From assembly GCA_043720875.1 (NCBI GenBank), contig JAYSRU010000212.1, positions 1 through 9,320 on the forward strand: DNA of 9,320 nt, read 5' to 3'. Source of the stretch: JAYSRU01 sp043720875 (GTDB taxonomy: Bacteria; Bacteroidota; Bacteroidia; Flavobacteriales_D; Crocinitomicaceae). The translations under genes and the position numbers were made by a program. Shown piece by piece: positions 1 through 6,184 of this stretch; the stretch's first letter is position 1, and the number at the start of each line of letters is the position of its first letter. Below the pieces are notes generated by a model. The model had not been told where the DNA came from and made no database searches. It worked only from the letters and a program-made list of their open reading frames with translations.

Positions 1-690
1 TATCAAATCGATAAAAAATATTTCCTTCAATACCTTGCGCCGATTGTGGATTCAAACAACACCAAGAAATATCTCTCAAACTTTTCACCGATATATCCGG
101 CTTTTGAATATTATGTTTTTGATGTCGTTGATTCGGTTTATGGGCGAATTGTAGGTATTGAGGATACGTTTATGATGGAGCTTTACCGAAGTGAATATAG
201 GTGGAGCAATGTGAGGGTTCAATTGTGGGCCAAACAAAAGGAGTCGGAAACTGGAATTGATAAAACAATATGGGTAGGAGCGAATTACTTTACGCAATCC
301 TTATATTATAAAGAGCTTTATGCCCCCATGTTTAGTCTCAAAAAGAAGTTAGTGGTTTTAGATTACCCAAACAATAAAATGCTCCTATTTGATACATTGG
401 GCAGGAAACTGGGATACATGAAGATCGAGCACGGCCAGAATGATCCAAAATCTGGTTGGTGTAGAAATGTACTTCAAGACGATGTGACAAAAGAAGTTTA
501 TGTTGTTTTAGAACGTAATGGAACTACTTACATCAGAAATTTGAACATTGTTTCTGGGTTACTGGGTAAGGAAAGAGCGCTAAGCTATAAATATGTAGAT
601 AAGATTAGGGTCCATAATGGGAAAGCATATTACATCTATCGTCCATTTGAATCCATACAGAAAAAGTATCTCTATTCAGAAATATTCTAA
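1..690 (+). CDS. C-terminal part of an unrecognised protein (5' end outside window)
   Basis: The reading frame is open from base 1 to the TAA at 688-690, giving 229 visible residues. A GTG at 46 lies in this frame, but 15 in-frame codons precede it without a stop, so the true start is probably left of the window. I do not recognise the family. The visible part is rich in Tyr, aromatics and Lys and looks like alternating beta strands. The stretch around residues 113-140, with a VVLDY strand, an NNKMLLFD strand and a G-x-K-L-G turn, resembles a beta-propeller blade, but this is only an impression. There is no transmembrane segment and no T9SS sorting domain at the C-terminus, which ends in an aromatic-rich YLYSEIF. 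Without the N-terminus, export cannot be judged. The gene ends 28 bp before a hairpin terminator shared with the convergent gene. The call is sure as coding sequence and open as to function. Confidence 0.8.
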   Translation, partial: YQIDKKYFLQYLAPIVDSNNTKKYLSNFSPIYPAFEYYVFDVVDSVYGRIVGIEDTFMMELYRSEYRWSNVRVQLWAKQKESETGIDKTIWVGANYFTQSLYYKELYAPMFSLKKKLVVLDYPNNKMLLFDTLGRKLGYMKIEHGQNDPKSGWCRNVLQDDVTKEVYVVLERNGTTYIRNLNIVSGLLGKERALSYKYVDKIRVHNGKAYYIYRPFESIQKKYLYSEIF

Positions 691-718
691 AGCATTACTT
701 TAGAAAGTATCGAACAAA

Positions 719-748
719 AAAAACACCAATCTCAAGATTGGTGTTTTT
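719..748. terminator. Bidirectional rho-independent terminator between convergent genes
   Basis: A near-perfect inverted repeat has arms at 719-731 and 736-748 with a four-base loop (TCAA). The core CACCAATCT/AGATTGGTG is flanked by an A-tract on the left and a T-tract on the right, so it reads as a stem plus U-tract on both strands. It lies between the stop of the leftmost gene (690) and the stop of the minus-strand membrane-protein gene (766) and fits both. Seen directly; termination activity is inferred. Confidence 0.85.
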
Positions 749-765
749 GATTTAATATATTTTCT

Positions 766-2037
766 TTATTGAACTACCAGTTCTCCACGGTATTGAGCTT
801 GTTCGTTAAGTTCTGGACGTTGTAAGCTAACAGTCCAAACATACGTTCCTACTACAGCCATTTGACCAGTACTTGAGTTAGTTCCGTTCCAAGGAGCATT
901 GATATCTGAAGTTTCATATACAACTTGTCGTGTACGGATGTCTAATATTTGAAGCGTGAATCCGGTATTTCTTAACAATAATGCGCGTGGCATAAAGCTA
1001 CTCACTAATGGATCTGAGCTAGATAAAGTAATACCAGTATTTGCAAGTAAATTATAGTCGTTTTCAACTTGAATTGACAATTCACTAATCAAGTTACATC
1101 CGTTTTGTCCTGTTGTATTAATGAATACTGAATATTGTCCTTTTTTATAAGGGTGGATAGATGCTTTTGAATCATTCGATATTTCATACTTTCCAAAATG
1201 CCATTTCGAAGCAGAGAATTCATCACTATTTGTAATTTTTGCCTCTATAGTTGGTAAACCATTTTGGTATTCAAATTCTCCTAAATTTACATCAGGGGTT
1301 GGCACGTTTTTAATTAAAACTGAAATATTATCAAGTGTTGCACCATTTTTCCCTACAATCTCAACTTCTTGAATACCAGTTTTAGTCAGTTTCATTGCAA
1401 TAGAACTTAATTTACTAACCTGGATAATTTTTCCTTCAACTTTTATAAGAATAGCTTCATTAACGTCATTCTTTAATGTTAATTCAGTGTTTTCACAAAC
1501 AGAAGTTGTACTCAAAAATACATTATGTCCAAATTTAGGTTCGGTTACGGAGCTAAGTTGATTAGGTTTGATGTATTCGCTACTTATGCTCGCGAAACTG
1601 ATAGGTAAAATCGATTGAACGTTATTTGTAATAGGTAATTCGTTGGTATGCTTTGAGATGGTTTGTGCATTCTGGCTTTGATCTGTTTGACTAATAGTTA
1701 CACATGTGGAAGTCTTTTCAGGACTTGCCGTTGCATTTTTAGTGTTTTTTTCAGTTTTATTTGAACTCGTTTCTGAAACGATCTCATTTTTAACTGTTTT
1801 AGCATTAGCATGTTGTTCAACTTCGTTTTCTTTTGTGAAATACCAAGCAGATAAAACAACTGCGGCAATACTTGCAGCACCTAAACCAAAAGTTTTGCCA
1901 CTAAAACCAGATTTTGATGGAGTAGTTGGCATTGCCTTGTCTAGACGTGCTTGCATACTGGCCCAACTCGTTGGGTCATACGCTTCCTCCTGATGTTGGA
2001 GACTGTTTTTAAATAATTCTTCTATTCCTGTTTTCAT
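766..2037 (-). CDS. Single-pass membrane protein with type B sorting-like C-terminal domain; candidate anti-sigma factor
   Basis: The protein has 423 residues from an ATG at 2037. A TTG six codons upstream is also open but would overlap the sigma gene. Residues 1-49 form a charged, presumably cytoplasmic region with a YDPTSWASMQARLDKAMP-like segment (20-37). I recall this kind of segment from Bacteroidota membrane proteins encoded beside sigma factors. Residues about 50-67 are a hydrophobic membrane helix. Residues about 68-150 are a Ser/Thr/Asn/Lys-rich low-complexity linker, followed by Ig/PKD-like beta sequence with a VCENTELTL strand. The last ~84 residues (340-423) follow the type B gliding/T9SS C-terminal pattern: FMPRA, FTLQILDIRTRQVVYET, INAPWNGT, VVGTYVWTV and YRGELVV. 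The usual TPNGDGxND motif is absent. There is no cleavable signal peptide, so the domain should sit in the periplasm on an inner-membrane anchor. The start lies one base after the sigma stop codon, implying coupled translation. The anti-sigma role is inferred from gene order and topology; a structural envelope protein is the alternative. Confidence 0.72.
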   Translation of the reverse strand: MKTGIEELFKNSLQHQEEAYDPTSWASMQARLDKAMPTTPSKSGFSGKTFGLGAASIAAVVLSAWYFTKENEVEQHANAKTVKNEIVSETSSNKTEKNTKNATASPEKTSTCVTISQTDQSQNAQTISKHTNELPITNNVQSILPISFASISSEYIKPNQLSSVTEPKFGHNVFLSTTSVCENTELTLKNDVNEAILIKVEGKIIQVSKLSSIAMKLTKTGIQEVEIVGKNGATLDNISVLIKNVPTPDVNLGEFEYQNGLPTIEAKITNSDEFSASKWHFGKYEISNDSKASIHPYKKGQYSVFINTTGQNGCNLISELSIQVENDYNLLANTGITLSSSDPLVSSFMPRALLLRNTGFTLQILDIRTRQVVYETSDINAPWNGTNSSTGQMAVVGTYVWTVSLQRPELNEQAQYRGELVVQ

Positions 2038-2038
2038 G

Positions 2039-2620
2039 TTAATCAAGGTTAACAAATTTTTGGGTTAATATTTTTTGTAAGTTCTGTTTCGCTTTGGCAA
2101 AATTAGATTTAGAGGTACCTTCACTTATTTCAAGCTCTGCGGCAATCTCTTTATGACTGTAGTTTTCAAAAACAAATAGGTTAAAAACCATCTTATATGC
2201 CGGTGAAAGACTTTGTATCGCTTTCATTGCAATTTCAGATTTTAACTCAAGTAATTGAACTAACTCTTGGTCTTCAGTAAAATCATCATTGGTTTCACCT
2301 AATTGCCAATCGTTTTCTACATATAAGTGACTTTTTTTTGATTTTCGTATCGTATCAATTGCCGTGTTTGCAACAATTCTCCGTATCCAACCATCAAATG
2401 ACCCAATGTTGTCATAACTCTGCAATTTATCAAAGACCTTAATGAAACCCTCCTGTAAAACCTCTTGAGCTGTGTCGCGATCCTTAAAGTAGCGCAAGCA
2501 AACACTCAACATTTTACCAAAATACATTTTATATAGTTGTTCTTGCGCAACACGTTTGTTGGCCCTACAACCTTCAATGATTTCGGTTATTTTTGGTTCT
2601 CCATTCATAATTGATTTCAT
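2039..2620 (-). CDS. ECF-type sigma-70 family RNA polymerase sigma factor
   Basis: The protein has 193 residues, a normal length for an extracytoplasmic-function sigma factor, which directs RNA polymerase to a set of envelope or stress promoters. Region 2 spans about residues 26-94, including the core-binding and -10 recognition stretch with RDTAQEVLQEGFIKVF and FDGWIRRIVANTAIDTIRK. A variable acidic linker (about 100-125) follows. Region 4 spans about 133-186, with the helix-turn-helix SHKEIAAELEISEGTSKSN. Regions 1.1 and 3 are missing, as expected for ECF factors. The start could be ATG 2620 or ATG 2608 (codon 5); I chose the longer because both fit and neither has a Shine-Dalgarno site. 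The gene heads a two-gene unit with the membrane protein downstream, the classical arrangement for an ECF factor and its regulator. The target regulon cannot be seen from the window. Confidence 0.93.
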   Translation of the reverse strand: MKSIMNGEPKITEIIEGCRANKRVAQEQLYKMYFGKMLSVCLRYFKDRDTAQEVLQEGFIKVFDKLQSYDNIGSFDGWIRRIVANTAIDTIRKSKKSHLYVENDWQLGETNDDFTEDQELVQLLELKSEIAMKAIQSLSPAYKMVFNLFVFENYSHKEIAAELEISEGTSKSNFAKAKQNLQKILTQKFVNLD

Positions 2621-2693
2621 GTTATTGACGAGAATGTTTCTTTAGGGTTGCCCTGAGTTGTTAAATAAAGTCAAATAAAAGTAATATTATGTG

Positions 2694-2701
2694 CAAACTT
2701 A
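2694..2701 (-). promoter_or_regulatory. Candidate Bacteroidota -7 box (TAAGTTTG) for the sigma/membrane-protein unit
   Basis: The minus strand reads TAAGTTTG here, an exact match to the TAnnTTTG -7 element described for the Bacteroidota housekeeping sigma factor. A TTTG at 2725-2728 (minus strand) could be the -33 element, but the 23-base spacing is a little long. Transcription would begin near 2687 and give a leader of roughly 65 bases. The motif is short and the region AT-rich, so a chance match is possible. Confidence 0.35.
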
Positions 2702-2795
2702 ATTTTTTTGTTCAAATATTTAAGCAAATCGATCACAAGATTGTCGACTCATCGCCAGTTTTATGAGCTTTAAATGCCGTATTGATACACTCGAC

Positions 2796-2810
2796 TAATT
2801 CATTGAATTA
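2796..2810. repeat. Short palindrome TAATTCA-T-TGAATTA upstream of mdh
   Basis: Two perfect 7-base arms are separated by one base. The size and symmetry would suit an operator for a dimeric regulator, and it lies in the divergent promoter region about 105 bp upstream of the mdh start. It is AT-rich, and palindromes of this length arise by chance, so any regulatory role is speculative. Confidence 0.25.
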
Positions 2811-2914
2811 TAGAAATTTGTACTTAATTAAAAAAATAGCAATATTCTAGCAGTAAGGAACGAATTAGAGGAATAATTTATGTAAATTAGCCCCATAAAT
2901 TTAAGATAATAAAG

Positions 2915-3853
2915 ATGAAAGTAACAGTTGTTGGAGCAGGAAACGTTGGTGCGACATGCGCAGATGTATTAGCTCAAAGAGAAATAGCCAATGAAATTGT
3001 ATTATTGGACATTAGAGAAGGTTTTGCTGAAGGTAAAGCGTTAGATATTTGGCAAACAGCTCCAATCAATTTGTACGATACTAGAACAGTAGGATCTACA
3101 AATGATTATTCTAAAACGGCTAATTCTGATGTTGTTGTTATCACTTCTGGTTTACCTAGAAAACCAGGTATGAGTCGTGATGATTTGATCGCAACGAATG
3201 CAGGTATTGTTAAGTCTGTTACAGAGAATATCGTTAAATTTTCTCCTAATGCGGTAATCATAATTGTTTCTAACCCGTTAGATGTAATGACTTACTGCGC
3301 ATTTTTAGCAGCAAAAGTAGATTCTAAAAAAGTATTTGGAATGGCCGGTATCTTGGATACTGCGCGTTATAGAGCGTTCTTAGCTGAGGAATTAAACGTA
3401 TCTCCGAAAGATATTCAAGCAGTATTGATGGGTGGTCATGGTGATACTATGGTTCCACTTCCAAGATATACTACGGTTGGTGGAATTCCAGTAACAGAAT
3501 TGATAGGAGAAGAAAAATTGAATGAAATCATTGAACGCGCTAAATTTGGTGGTGGTGAGATGGTTAAATTATTAGGAACTTCTGCATGGTATGCGCCTGG
3601 AGCAGCTGCTGCACAAATGGTTGAAGCGATTGTGCGTGATCAACGTCGTGTTTTTCCAGTTTGTGCTTGGTTGGATGGTGAATATGGTATGAAAGATATT
3701 TATTTAGGTGTTCCGGTGATTTTAGGTAAAAATGGTATTGAAAAAATCATTGAACTAAAGTTAAACGATGAAGAGAAAAAATTATTAGAAGAATCCGCAG
3801 TAGCAGTGAAAAGTGTGATGGCGGTTCTAGATCAAATGAATGCTACAGTTTAA
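2915..3853 (+). CDS. mdh: Malate dehydrogenase (NAD-dependent, LDH-like type)
   Basis: The 312-residue protein has the usual length for the LDH-like malate dehydrogenase family. It catalyses reversible oxidation of malate to oxaloacetate with NAD+ in the cytoplasmic TCA cycle. The N-terminal Rossmann fold shows GAGNVG at residues 7-12 and Asp32 at the end of the second strand, typical of NAD rather than NADP preference. The active-site loop is GLPRKPGMSRDDL, with Arg82 and Arg88; an Arg at the first position marks malate rather than lactate dehydrogenases. Other expected residues are Asn120 in VSNPLDVMT, Asp148 and Arg151 in ILDTARYR, and the catalytic His175 in GGHGDTMVP. The ATG at 2915 is followed directly by the first Rossmann strand, so no upstream start is needed. 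A terminator follows 17 bp after the stop, indicating a monocistronic gene. Nothing unusual was seen. Confidence 0.97.
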   Translation: MKVTVVGAGNVGATCADVLAQREIANEIVLLDIREGFAEGKALDIWQTAPINLYDTRTVGSTNDYSKTANSDVVVITSGLPRKPGMSRDDLIATNAGIVKSVTENIVKFSPNAVIIIVSNPLDVMTYCAFLAAKVDSKKVFGMAGILDTARYRAFLAEELNVSPKDIQAVLMGGHGDTMVPLPRYTTVGGIPVTELIGEEKLNEIIERAKFGGGEMVKLLGTSAWYAPGAAAAQMVEAIVRDQRRVFPVCAWLDGEYGMKDIYLGVPVILGKNGIEKIIELKLNDEEKKLLEESAVAVKSVMAVLDQMNATV

Positions 3854-3870
3854 TTAGCAGACAACTTTAC

Positions 3871-3906
3871 AAATCCTCATTCGTCTTTCGGATGAGGATT
3901 TTTTTT
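3871..3906 (+). terminator. Rho-independent terminator of mdh
   Basis: The arms at 3871-3883 and 3889-3901 pair over about 13 bp (core AATCCTCAT/ATGAGGATT, with one G-U pair) around a five-base loop. The T-run at 3899-3906 provides the U-tract. It begins 17 bp after the mdh stop and ends only 20 bp before the next start codon on the same strand, so it separates mdh from the following gene unless read through. Confidence 0.9.
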
Positions 3907-3926
3907 AAACGCTAAAACAAAAAAAA

Positions 3927-5744
3927 ATGAAAAAAACAGTTATTTATTTATTAGGTAGTGTAAACTTTGTTTACGCACAAGTTAAGGAAGAGGTTATACC
4001 AACTACCGCAACTAAAGTTCAATGCGAATACTTAGGTATATCAGCACCTGTATATACGTTAGGTGATCCTTCGGTAGATTTTGCTATTCATACAAATCAT
4101 GAAGGTGATGTAAAAGCAAATCGTAAACGCCCAGAAGCGGTTAATCCAGATGCTTTACCAATTGGTGAAGATCCAGCCTTGCAAAAAGAATATGGAATGT
4201 ATCCTGAAAAAGCAGCTCTAGTTTCTTGGAATGGATTAGGTGGGGGAGGTCCTCCAGATCCTTCTGGTGCTGCAGGCCCCAATCATTATGTTCAGGCAAT
4301 AAATACAAAGTATAAGGTGTGGAGTAAGACAGGTGTTTCGGCTATGACCACTGCGAATTTAAGTTCACTTTGGGCGGGAAGTACGAATAGTGGTGATCCA
4401 ATTGTTTTATATGATCGTCATGCTGACCGTTGGGTGATTACTCAGTTTCAAACTGGAGTAAACAAAATTTTATTGGCTATCTCAACAACACCAAGTCCTA
4501 TTGGAACTTTTTATACCTATTCGTTTACGTTTCCTTCATTTCCGGATTACCCAAAATTCAGTGTTTGGAGCGATGGATATTATATGACGTCTAATACTTC
4601 TACTAAGAATGTAGTTGCTTTTGAGCGCGATAAAATGTTAGTTGGAGATCCCACGGCGAGTATGATAGCATTAAATTTGCCAAGTATGGCAACAGCTTAT
4701 GGATTTAGAAGTGTATTACCTGCTGATGCAGATGGTGCTTTGCCTCCAGCAGGAACACCAAATTATTTATTCTATTTTCAAGATGATTCATGGGGAGGTT
4801 CTCCTGGAGATCAAATTCGTGTTTTGAAAATGACGACAAATTACGCGACTCCAACAAGTTCATCAATAACAGCTGTTCAAACGTTGATTCCAACGGCATT
4901 TAATTCAGTTTTCACTAATTCATGGGATGACATTACGCAACAAGGAACAACTCAAAAGTTGGATGCAATTGCAAGTGTATTTACTTTCCGTGCGCAATAT
5001 ATGCGTTGGATTGGATACAATACTGTAATGTTGTGTAAAGTTGTTGACGTAGATGGGAATAATAAAGGAGGTATTCGTTGGTATCAATTGCGTCAAAATG
5101 ATGCAACGGGGGTTTGGTCCATTTTTGATCAAGGAACATATTCTCCAGATGCAAACAGCCGTTTTGTTGGAAGTATTGCCATGGACAATCAGGGTAATGT
5201 TGGATTAGCTTATAGTATTTCTGGACCTACCAAGTTTCCTTCAGTTGGTTTTACAGGTAGATTGAATTCAGATCCAGCGGGTCAAATGACATTTGCCGAA
5301 ACAGTAGTTCAAGCTGGTACAACGTTTCAATCAGGATTTAATAGATTTGGTGACTACTCACAATTGAGTTTAGATCCAAATGGTCGTACGTTTTGGTTTA
5401 CTGGAGAATACATAGGTTCTGGTGGAGCACTAATGACAAAGATTTTTTCTTTTGATTTTCAAGGCCCTGCAGGTTTGGATGATAATCCTTACTATGGTTC
5501 AGATTTTATCGTTTCTCAAGAAAATGGATCTATTCAAGCTATGGTAAATAATGCAAATTACGAGGACAATATACAATTTGACTTATATGATGTAAGTGGA
5601 CGTTTGCTTGAGTCTATTAAAACGACTGTTGCCAATAAAGTGGGTAAAGTTGTATTTACGGCATCAAATTTAGTGTCAGGTACTTATCTTGTGCGTGTAG
5701 GAAATGACAAATTTCAACGTGTAGAGAAAACTATAATTCAATAA
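3927..5744 (+). CDS. Large secreted protein with T9SS type A sorting domain; conserved uncharacterised beta-rich family
   Basis: The protein has 605 residues. Residues 1-17 look like a signal peptide (MKK, short hydrophobic core, VYA) with cleavage before Gln18; an N-terminal Gln after cleavage is common in Bacteroidota. The h-region is rather short and interrupted by GSVN. A Gly/Pro motif follows at about 104-123 (GLGGGGPPDPSGAAGPNHYV). Next comes a series I recognise from large secreted hypothetical proteins of many bacteria: GDPIVLYDRHADRWV (156-170), FPDYPKFSVWSDGYYMT (205-221), GGIRWYQL (381-388), SRFVGSIAMD (411-420) and RFGDYSQLSLDPNGRTFWF (473-491). These repeated short-strand patterns suggest a beta-propeller-like body, but no catalytic residues can be assigned. 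Residues 527-605 resemble a type A sorting domain (FDLYDVSGRLLES, SGTYLVRV, KTIIQ end), although the usual PNP motif at its start is missing. The protein is therefore expected at the cell surface or outside. The lipoprotein gene 2 bp downstream is probably co-transcribed. Molecular function is unknown. Confidence 0.82.
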   Translation: MKKTVIYLLGSVNFVYAQVKEEVIPTTATKVQCEYLGISAPVYTLGDPSVDFAIHTNHEGDVKANRKRPEAVNPDALPIGEDPALQKEYGMYPEKAALVSWNGLGGGGPPDPSGAAGPNHYVQAINTKYKVWSKTGVSAMTTANLSSLWAGSTNSGDPIVLYDRHADRWVITQFQTGVNKILLAISTTPSPIGTFYTYSFTFPSFPDYPKFSVWSDGYYMTSNTSTKNVVAFERDKMLVGDPTASMIALNLPSMATAYGFRSVLPADADGALPPAGTPNYLFYFQDDSWGGSPGDQIRVLKMTTNYATPTSSSITAVQTLIPTAFNSVFTNSWDDITQQGTTQKLDAIASVFTFRAQYMRWIGYNTVMLCKVVDVDGNNKGGIRWYQLRQNDATGVWSIFDQGTYSPDANSRFVGSIAMDNQGNVGLAYSISGPTKFPSVGFTGRLNSDPAGQMTFAETVVQAGTTFQSGFNRFGDYSQLSLDPNGRTFWFTGEYIGSGGALMTKIFSFDFQGPAGLDDNPYYGSDFIVSQENGSIQAMVNNANYEDNIQFDLYDVSGRLLESIKTTVANKVGKVVFTASNLVSGTYLVRVGNDKFQRVEKTIIQ

Positions 5745-5746
5745 AT

Positions 5747-6118
5747 ATGAAAATCCTATTTTATTTATCAATTCTGTTCGTTCTGTTTGCTTGCAAAACT
5801 GAAAAGCTAAGTGCTAATGGTACTTCTTCAACAAATAATTCGGGTACAAATGAATTAAAGACCGAAGAAAACACCGTTGTGGATACCGAAAGAGTGTCTT
5901 ATATTGGTGTTGTGAGTTTAGAAAAGACCATGTGTGGTGTCACCATTAAGGTGAGCAATAAGGCAATTCCAGATTTTTATCCAGTAAATTTGGATGAGAT
6001 GTTTAAAGTTCAGGGTGCGACCATTCAGTTTAACGCAACCGTGAGTCGTGCAATGTCTCCTGAAGGTTGTTCTTTGTTGCCCATGGCATTGTCAAATGTT
6101 TCACGGGTAAAGAGTTAA
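5747..6118 (+). CDS. Small lipoprotein with a two-cysteine C-terminal domain
   Basis: The protein has 123 residues. Residues 1-15 are a lipoprotein signal peptide ending in the lipobox LFAC, with Cys16 the predicted lipidated residue. Residues about 20-50 are a Ser/Thr/Asn/Glu-rich tether. Residues about 51-121 form a compact beta-rich domain containing CGVTIKV, FYPVNLDEMFKVQGATIQF and a second Cys (63 and 108). The two cysteines could form a disulfide in the periplasm or at the surface. I have an impression of similar small Bacteroidota lipoproteins with a CG...PVNL...FKV pattern, but know no function for them. Lys at +2 after the lipidated Cys and a single Glu nearby do not form a clear surface-export signal. 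The start codon lies 2 bp after the stop of the T9SS cargo, so the two are very likely one transcription unit. It may attach or assist that cargo, but this is inference from position only. Confidence 0.85.
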   Translation: MKILFYLSILFVLFACKTEKLSANGTSSTNNSGTNELKTEENTVVDTERVSYIGVVSLEKTMCGVTIKVSNKAIPDFYPVNLDEMFKVQGATIQFNATVSRAMSPEGCSLLPMALSNVSRVKS

Positions 6119-6137
6119 ATACACAAATTAATAAGCA

Positions 6138-6172
6138 CAAAAAGAGGGAATCAAATTGATTCCCTCTTTTTG
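6138..6172. terminator. Bidirectional rho-independent terminator
   Basis: The perfect inverted repeat CAAAAAGAGGGAATC / GATTCCCTCTTTTTG has arms at 6138-6152 and 6158-6172 around a five-base AAATT loop. The GC-containing stem with A-tract and T-tract flanks works on both strands. It sits between the convergent lipoprotein gene (ends 6118) and thioredoxin-like gene (ends 6185). Confidence 0.9.
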
Positions 6173-6184
6173 TTTATACTCGAA

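Larger units (their letters stand above)
2621..2914. other. Divergent intergenic region between sigma factor and mdh
   Basis: These 294 bp are AT-rich and should carry the promoters of both the sigma gene (leftward) and mdh (rightward). I saw no ORF, tRNA, riboswitch-like structure or terminator. It holds one exact TAnnTTTG box on the minus strand and a 7-1-7 palindrome, both listed separately. On the plus strand the best -7-like candidate for mdh is TAAATTAG at 2883-2890 (one mismatch to TAnnTTTG), with no convincing -33 TTG upstream. GAAATTTG at 2813-2820 is an equally weak alternative. Both starts lack a Shine-Dalgarno motif and have A-rich leaders, which is usual in this phylum. Confidence 0.6.

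Noticed and set aside
46..48. GTG at 46 as the true start of the leftmost gene
   Set aside because: The frame continues open to base 1 with similar composition, so the gene more likely begins outside the window.
85..297. 70-aa minus-strand ORF
   Set aside because: Antisense inside the leftmost gene, whose frame is open for its whole visible length; no recognisable motif.
1706..1993. 95-aa plus-strand ORF with hydrophobic stretches
   Set aside because: Mirror of the linker and membrane segment of the minus-strand membrane protein; no independent support.
2038..2055. Upstream TTG start for the membrane protein
   Set aside because: It would overlap the sigma gene and use a rare start, while an ATG sits one base after the sigma stop.
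2915..3853. Lactate dehydrogenase
   Set aside because: The substrate loop has Arg82 in PRKPGMSR, which is diagnostic of malate dehydrogenase.
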